A stretch of 64,000 nucleotides of DNA, taken from positions 1-64,000 of the forward strand of contig DAOUQJ010000009.1 of NCBI GenBank assembly GCA_030625685.1, read 5' to 3'. How positions within the stretch are numbered: the stretch's first letter is position 1; each line of letters starts with the position of its first letter. The DNA comes from Oscillospiraceae bacterium (lineage in GTDB: Bacteria > Bacillota > Clostridia > Oscillospirales > Oscillospiraceae). Below, in pieces: positions 60,439-64,000 of the stretch. The notes beneath the pieces were generated by a model. It saw only the letters and a program-made list of their open reading frames with translations. It searched no databases and was not told where the DNA came from. Position numbers and translations under genes: made by a program.

Positions 60439-61308
60439 TTACACGCGAAGGAATTTTCTAATCGCCAGACCAGATCCACTCGCACCTATCACAAATCCCA
60501 ATACCAAGAAATATAAAAGTACTGACTGCGCCACATTAATAAATGGTACTATCTCCACAAATGACAAGTTAGCTACATTAGTTATAGCAGTATGTAAAAC
60601 TTCATAAATACCCCATTGCATAAAGAATGCGAGAATTGCACCAAACAGTCCTATGATAACACCTTCAAATACAAAAGGCCAACGAATAAACCAATCTGTT
60701 GCACCACACATCTTCATTATCGCAATTTCTTCACGGCGTGTAAATGTGGCTATACGAACTGTATTTGCGATGATAAATAAAGAAATGACAACAAGCATAA
60801 CGATTAATATTATCGCCAATACCATAGCAATATTTCTAACAAAAATAAAACCTTCCGCAATCTCTAAGTCAGCTCTCACTTTGGCAATGCCAGTAATATT
60901 TTCAACCTCTTGAACTGTATCGCTCATAAGCTCAATATCCACAACTTTAACCTGATAGCGGTGTCGAAGAACCTCTGATGGTAAATCTTTAAACAAGCTT
61001 TGTTCCTTATCCTCTACAAAGCTATCCATTGCCTCTTCACGCGTTACAAAAACAACTTCAGAGATATTCTCTATTTGTTTAAGTTTTTGCTCTATAGCCT
61101 GCGCATCATCCAAAGTCAGTTCATCATCAATAAAAGCCAAAAATTCATTATCTGCTTCTAATCTTGCAAGCATATTGTCTACATTGACTGCGACTAAACT
61201 AAAGGAACCCATGATAAGTAAACAACCTATAATCGTACAAACAGCCGCAAAAGACATAAGACCATGAGAGAAAATGCTTCGAAAGCCTTCTCTCAAATGA
61301 TATCCCAT
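60439..61308 (-). CDS. ftsX: Cell division permease-like protein FtsX
   Basis: MGYHLREGFRSIFSHGLMSFAAVCTIIGCLLIMGSF; FTRREEIAIMKMCGATDWFIRWPFVFEGVIIG. Confidence 0.95.
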   Translation of the reverse strand: MGYHLREGFRSIFSHGLMSFAAVCTIIGCLLIMGSFSLVAVNVDNMLARLEADNEFLAFIDDELTLDDAQAIEQKLKQIENISEVVFVTREEAMDSFVEDKEQSLFKDLPSEVLRHRYQVKVVDIELMSDTVQEVENITGIAKVRADLEIAEGFIFVRNIAMVLAIILIVMLVVISLFIIANTVRIATFTRREEIAIMKMCGATDWFIRWPFVFEGVIIGLFGAILAFFMQWGIYEVLHTAITNVANLSFVEIVPFINVAQSVLLYFLVLGFVIGASGSGLAIRKFLRV

Positions 61309-61312
61309 TTGA

Positions 61313-61999
61313 TTACCTTTCATTGTTGTAATACCCACCTGTTCCATCACTGATTATTCTGCCATTTTCAATTGCAATAACACGCTTTGCAAATCGATTG
61401 ACCAAGTCTTTTTCATGAGTAACGATTAGCACTGTCGTACCCAATGAATTAATTTCCTGCAACAACTTAATGATCTCCAACGAACGTCTTGGGTCTAAAT
61501 TACCCGTAGGTTCATCGGCTATAATTACACTGGGATTATTGATGAGCGCACGTGCAATTGCCACCCTTTGTTGTTCTCCACCTGAAAGTTCATTGGGATA
61601 TTGATTTGCCTTTTCCTGCAGTCCAACAAGTTGCAACACATAGGCAATCCGATTGCGAATACTTGACGTTGATGCACCGACCACACGCATAGCAAAATCC
61701 AGGTTTTCGTAAATCGTCTTTTTATCAATCAATCGGAAGTCTTGGAACACAACACCTAATGTACGTCGCATACTAGGTAGTTGCTGATGACTGATATCTC
61801 TCAGATTATATCCATTAACCATCACTTTACCATCTGTTGCAGTAATTTCTCCAGTGATCAGCTTCAATATGGTTGATTTTCCTGATCCAGATGGTCCCAC
61901 CAAAAACACAAAATCTCCATCACTAATGGTTGTGGTTATCCCTTTGAGTGCTTTTGTACCATTTTCATATTCTTTATAGACATCCACTAACTTAATCAA
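61313..61999 (-). CDS. ftsE: Cell division ATP-binding protein FtsE
   Basis: VGPSGSGKSTILKLITGE; LSGGEQQRVAIARALINNPSVIIADEPTGNLDP. Confidence 0.96.
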   Translation of the reverse strand: MIKLVDVYKEYENGTKALKGITTTISDGDFVFLVGPSGSGKSTILKLITGEITATDGKVMVNGYNLRDISHQQLPSMRRTLGVVFQDFRLIDKKTIYENLDFAMRVVGASTSSIRNRIAYVLQLVGLQEKANQYPNELSGGEQQRVAIARALINNPSVIIADEPTGNLDPRRSLEIIKLLQEINSLGTTVLIVTHEKDLVNRFAKRVIAIENGRIISDGTGGYYNNER

Positions 62000-62044
62000 A
62001 CTAATACTCCTTTATTCCTACTCAGATATATTCAAATCATCTGA

Positions 62045-63136
62045 TTAGGAATCAATGCCACGTGAAACCAGATACTTTTTAACCATGAGTGCAACTTTAA
62101 AGGTAATTGCATCATCAAACTCACGTAAATCAAGTCCTGTTAATTTCTTAATCTTCTCTAAACGATACACCAATGTATTACGGTGTACAAACAATTTTCT
62201 CGCGGTTTCAGACACATTTAAGTTGTTTTCAAAAAACTTATTTATGGTGAAAAGCGTTTCTTGATCCAATGCATCTATTGGATTTTTTTTGAAAACTTCC
62301 TGCAAAAACATCCCACAAAGCGTTGTTGGAAGTTGATATATGAGACGACCAATTCCTAAATTTTCATAGTTTATGATGGTTTTTTCTGTATCAAAAACCT
62401 TCCCAACTTCGATTGCAACACCAGCTTCTTTATACGCTTTTGCCAAATCACGTATATGTGGTACAACCGTACCAATTCCGATTGCAATTTTTATATTGGC
62501 ATGCTTAGAAAGCGTGTCTTCAATGGTTTTGGCAATTCTATAAATCTCTTTGCTATCTCCACCGTCACTCAACAGTTTTATTACAGCAATATCTGTTTCA
62601 TTTATAGAAATCACAAAATCATCTTGATTGTCCGCAAACAAAGAATGCATAGTATCAACTACTGAAGTATCAGTTGCGCTTAATTGACGCACTACAAATA
62701 CTGCACGCGGAGCTTCGGCAATAAAATGCAATTCTTTTGCTCTTGCATAAATATCACCCAAAAGGATATTGTCAGATATTATGCTCTTTACAAAGGCACG
62801 TTTGTCATGCTTTTCTTCGTAATACGCTTTTGCACTGTTAAGAGCAACCGTCACCAAAGAACAAATCAGTTTCGCCTGTTCATCTGTTCCTTGCACAAAA
62901 GCTGCATAGTCAAAATGTGTGTTTCTACTTGCAAGTGGCTTTAATGTCTTGTCTCCATAAATAAGAATGCCAGAGTCACTGGTATTGAGCGCTACTGCTA
63001 CCCCATCCCATTTTTCGCCAATCCATGTAAGTTGGTTGCAAGAAACCACTGATCCGTACTCATCAATAACACCAATAACACGGTCTGTGCTTTCTTTCAT
63101 TTGAAGCACTATGCTTTGGAAAACTCTACTTGACAT
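62045..63136 (-). CDS. CdaR/PucR-type transcriptional regulator
   Basis: C-terminal ALDQETLFTINKFFENNLNVSETARKLFVHRNTLVYRLEKIKKLTGLDLREFDDAITFKVAL; start placed at MSSRVFQ. Confidence 0.88.
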   Translation of the reverse strand: MSSRVFQSIVLQMKESTDRVIGVIDEYGSVVSCNQLTWIGEKWDGVAVALNTSDSGILIYGDKTLKPLASRNTHFDYAAFVQGTDEQAKLICSLVTVALNSAKAYYEEKHDKRAFVKSIISDNILLGDIYARAKELHFIAEAPRAVFVVRQLSATDTSVVDTMHSLFADNQDDFVISINETDIAVIKLLSDGGDSKEIYRIAKTIEDTLSKHANIKIAIGIGTVVPHIRDLAKAYKEAGVAIEVGKVFDTEKTIINYENLGIGRLIYQLPTTLCGMFLQEVFKKNPIDALDQETLFTINKFFENNLNVSETARKLFVHRNTLVYRLEKIKKLTGLDLREFDDAITFKVALMVKKYLVSRGIDS

Positions 63137-63397
63137 ATCCCTGCCTCCAATCTTGATCTCAATTGTGGCACAATCCGCCACATTTTCACCTTATTATACT
63201 CTCTCACTCACACGATTGCAAGAGAAGATGCAAGTTTTTTTGTGGAAATTGCCGAAATTACTGCAATAGCTCTACAAATCAAACGAGCAGAAATTATTTT
63301 CTTAACATATTTTTATCCAGAATCACATAAATTATAGCAATTGTAAATTTTATTTACTTAATTTATCTGACATTGCAAGATTGAAGGGAGTCATCTT

Positions 63398-63877
63398 ATG
63401 TTAATCTATACCGCTAAACTAAAAAAAAACCGAATCATATTTTCTATCGCTGCTCTATTTTTACTCTGTGGAATATTTGGCGTTTTCATTACAGTAAATC
63501 CCACAATGCAAACAGAACCTGTTTCTGCTGTCGTTGAAGCCAAAGGCATTAAATCTAATGAAGATCGACTTGACTATCTCAGCCAATTTGGCTTTATTGT
63601 TAGTGGAGAACCCATTGATGAAGAAGATTTAAAAATTCCCAAAACGTTTGATTCTTCCTTCGATTCATACATTGCACTTCAAAATGAACAAGGCTTTGAT
63701 TTTGAGAACTACGCAGGCAAAAAAATCAAACGTTACACTTATGAATTGAATGATAACTCTAATCGAATGGTTAGCCTTCTAATTTACAAAAATAAGGTTA
63801 TTGGTGCAGAAGTCTTCTCATCTGATACCGGAGAGCTTCTACAAGGATTAACTACCAACAATAACGAATCTATATAA
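63398..63877 (+). CDS. DUF4830-like single-TM protein
   Basis: N-terminal TM; SNEDRLDYLSQFGFIVSGEPIDEEDLKIPKTFDSSFDSYIALQNEQGFDFENYAGKKIKRYTYEL. Confidence 0.8.
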   Translation: MLIYTAKLKKNRIIFSIAALFLLCGIFGVFITVNPTMQTEPVSAVVEAKGIKSNEDRLDYLSQFGFIVSGEPIDEEDLKIPKTFDSSFDSYIALQNEQGFDFENYAGKKIKRYTYELNDNSNRMVSLLIYKNKVIGAEVFSSDTGELLQGLTTNNNESI

Positions 63878-63926
63878 AATAAATACTAGAGCCATGAATT
63901 TATTCTGGCTCTAGTATTTATTTTTT
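63877..63926. terminator. Bidirectional terminator
   Basis: AAATAAATACTAGAGCC...GGCTCTAGTATTTATTT. Confidence 0.8.
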
Positions 63927-64000
63927 CTGGTTTTCAACTAATACATTCATATGTGGATAAGGAATTGAAATCTTTGCTCTATCAAGTTCAGGCTTTACCT
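63918..64000 (-). CDS. C-terminal end of an MscS-like channel, N-terminus off the right edge
   Basis: Minus-strand reading ...VKPELDRAKISIPYPHMNVLVENQKK*, resembling the conserved MscS C-terminal I-(P/E)-I-P-(F/Y)-P segment. Confidence 0.6.
   Translation of the reverse strand, partial: VKPELDRAKISIPYPHMNVLVENQKK

Noticed and set aside
1-64000. CRISPR arrays, transposons, integrons or defence islands
   Set aside because: No regularly spaced repeat arrays, transposase/integrase motifs or recognisable defence genes were seen.

Overview
The window is a gene-dense, low-GC chromosomal segment. Endospore genes (spoIIAA-spoIIAB-sigF and a spoVAC homolog) and overall gene content point to a Clostridia-like Firmicute. 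Most of it is housekeeping: an arginine cluster argGHCJBF, trkA-trkH plus a membrane pyrophosphatase, an Opp/Dpp-type ABC transporter, tsaB-tsaE, rpsF-ssb-rpsR, valS behind a T-box, rnc-plsX-trmFO-topA-dprA, lysS-greA, and ftsEX-ctpA. There is one tRNA-Leu(UAG) and many intrinsic terminators. I saw no CRISPR array, transposase or full prophage. A possible phage-lysis remnant (small protein plus N-acetylmuramoyl-L-alanine amidase) lies at the left edge. I see no clear new defence-type system. The best second-look items are: (i) a T-box upstream of a YcxB-like membrane protein gene that precedes valS; (ii) a pyrophosphatase with K+-dependent/Na+-pump sequence signatures beside TrkAH; (iii) tiny genes absent from the ORF track (a Cys-rich membrane peptide, a 37-aa membrane peptide between ftsX and ctpA, and a 50-aa conserved-looking protein); (iv) a type-2 argC in a Firmicute arg cluster lacking argD, with duplicated operator-like repeats upstream; (v) two SLH-domain surface proteins, one an S41 protease; (vi) an apparently orphan spoVAC. 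All family calls are by eye from translated sequence; no database searches were run.
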